6,772 nt of DNA, taken from an uncultured beta proteobacterium. Lineage in GTDB: Bacteria > Pseudomonadota > Gammaproteobacteria > Burkholderiales > Burkholderiaceae_B. Each line of letters begins with the position of its first letter. Position 1 is the stretch's first letter. Below the pieces are notes generated by a model. It worked only from the letters and a program-made list of their open reading frames with translations. It did not search any database and had not been told where the DNA came from. Of this stretch, positions 6,008-6,772 are shown piece after piece. Position numbers and translations under genes: made by a program. The stretch covers positions 1-6,772 of the forward strand of contig CAIYWO010000427.1 in NCBI GenBank assembly GCA_903929925.1, written 5' to 3'.

Positions 6008-6772
6008 TACGATTGGAGATGCTTTTTTTGAAGCCGTACGAGGCTACGGTTCAAGCGCGCTGCTCGCGGTCCCCAAAAACCCTTCTCGGTCGTATCTTCC
6101 TGACGGACTTGAACTCACTTATGCACAAGCTGCAGAACAGGTTCAATACCTGGCCTCCATTTATGCGCAAGCAGGCTACGGTGTGGGACACCGAATAGGC
6201 TTAAGTCTAGAAAATCAACCCGAACATATTTTGCACAAGCTTGCCGTCAATAGCCTGGGAGTTTGCTGTGTTCCATTAAATCCGGACTATCGGCCTCAAG
6301 AGCTAGCCTACGTTATTGACCACTCACGCGTCGACGCGATCATTGCTCTTCGTGCTCATCGTGAAAATATGCTTTCAGCTATTGCTCTGAACCCAGTCCA
6401 GCCGGCGATCGTATGGGTGGATGCGTTTGCACAGGATCTGTCTCCACCCAAAAAACCGAAAGAGAGGATGCTCCCGAGTAGCGACACGCCTGCCAGCATT
6501 CTGTATACCTCTGGCACAACCGGAAGACCTAAGGGCTGTGTGCTGTCCCATCGGTATGAGTTGGCAGCCGGAGCTTGGTACGCAAAAATTGGCGGGCTGG
6601 CTGATATCCGAGAAAACCAGGAGCGCCTATTCAACCCACTTCCGCTTTATCATGTCAACGCTTCGGTACTCTCCTTCTATTGCATGCTGTTAACCGGCAA
6701 CTGCCAAATTCAAACAGATCGCTTTCAGCCAACACGTTGGTGGGAAGAAGTTGTGACAAGTCGGGCCACGAT
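5985..6772 (+). CDS. AMP-dependent acyl-CoA synthetase/ligase, N-terminal part (cut by the window edge)
   Basis: N-terminal 262 residues of a class I adenylate-forming enzyme, which activates a carboxylic acid with ATP to an acyl-AMP and transfers it to CoA. The frame stays open to the window end. Visible signatures from the TTG start are TIGDAF (9-14), the phosphate-binding loop YTSGTTGRPKG (174-184), and the substrate-pocket motif LPLYHVN (219-225), followed by RFQPTRWWEEV. The latter two recall CaiC-like and medium/long-chain acyl-CoA ligases. The frame is open back to 5865. Candidate starts are TTG 5985, with GAGA (5976-5979) 5 nt upstream, and ATG 5916, which would begin only 9 nt from the divergent hydantoinase start and add residues unlike the family. 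I prefer TTG, with moderate trust. The acid substrate is unknown. The gene diverges from the hydantoinase operon, which hints at a shared pathway or regulator but does not prove it. The C-terminal domain lies outside the window. Confidence 0.85.
   Translation, partial: MIDIDRYSTIGDAFFEAVRGYGSSALLAVPKNPSRSYLPDGLELTYAQAAEQVQYLASIYAQAGYGVGHRIGLSLENQPEHILHKLAVNSLGVCCVPLNPDYRPQELAYVIDHSRVDAIIALRAHRENMLSAIALNPVQPAIVWVDAFAQDLSPPKKPKERMLPSSDTPASILYTSGTTGRPKGCVLSHRYELAAGAWYAKIGGLADIRENQERLFNPLPLYHVNASVLSFYCMLLTGNCQIQTDRFQPTRWWEEVVTSRAT

Noticed and set aside
6013..6198. A 61-residue plus-strand frame beginning at TTG 6013, next to a run of seven T (6023-6029), which might mark a frameshift in the synthetase.
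   Set aside because: The synthetase frame reads continuously through this region with family-like sequence on both sides of the T-run, so no frameshift is needed.
6356..6634. A 92-residue minus-strand frame opposite the acyl-CoA synthetase.
   Set aside because: It is antisense to a clearly conserved coding region, including the SGTTGRPKG loop, and has no recognisable domain.
1..6772. Mobile elements, CRISPR arrays, tRNA or rRNA genes, toxin-antitoxin pairs or phage genes.
   Set aside because: No transposase, regularly spaced repeats, cloverleaf or phage-like reading frame was seen. Genes are tightly packed and ordinary in composition.

Overview
The window reads as chromosomal DNA of a betaproteobacterium, most likely Burkholderiales. 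The reasons are a Bug/TctC-type periplasmic binding protein without its membrane partners (this family is greatly expanded in Burkholderiales), a QseB/QseC-type two-component pair next to a cytochrome b561 gene, and a base composition near 50% GC. This placement is inference from gene content, not from a marker gene. I see no mobile element, CRISPR array, tRNA or rRNA.

Layout. Six genes lie on the minus strand and one truncated gene on the plus strand. Reading the minus strand in the direction of transcription (right to left), the first block is a hydantoinase/dihydropyrimidinase (5906-4449), a glutathione S-transferase-like protein (4420-3737) and a secreted Bug/TctC-like solute-binding protein (3727-2762). 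The gaps are 28 and 9 nt, and the last ribosome binding site overlaps the preceding stop codon, so this looks like one operon. It could capture and open a cyclic amide (hydantoin or dihydropyrimidine-like) compound, but the substrate is not shown.

The second block is cytochrome b561 (2688-2116), an OmpR-family response regulator (2113-1454) and a sensor histidine kinase (1457-51). The genes are separated by 2 nt and then overlap by 4 nt, so they are almost certainly one transcript. The 73-nt gap in front of this block holds the best regulatory signal in the window. It is a direct repeat of TTAAG half-sites at 11-bp spacing, resembling a PmrA/QseB-type box, placed 2 bp upstream of a plausible -35 element. 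A perfect 11-bp inverted repeat overlaps the same promoter. This fits autoregulation of the operon by its own response regulator.

On the right, a plus-strand gene for an AMP-forming acyl-CoA synthetase diverges from the hydantoinase gene and runs off the window edge. Its start is not obvious; TTG at 5985 is preferred. The short divergent region carries small repeats but no convincing promoter.

Nothing here is clearly a new system. The points most worth following are the candidate autoregulatory promoter, the His/Glu cluster in the kinase sensor domain, and the hydantoinase-GST-Bug gene combination with its unknown substrate.
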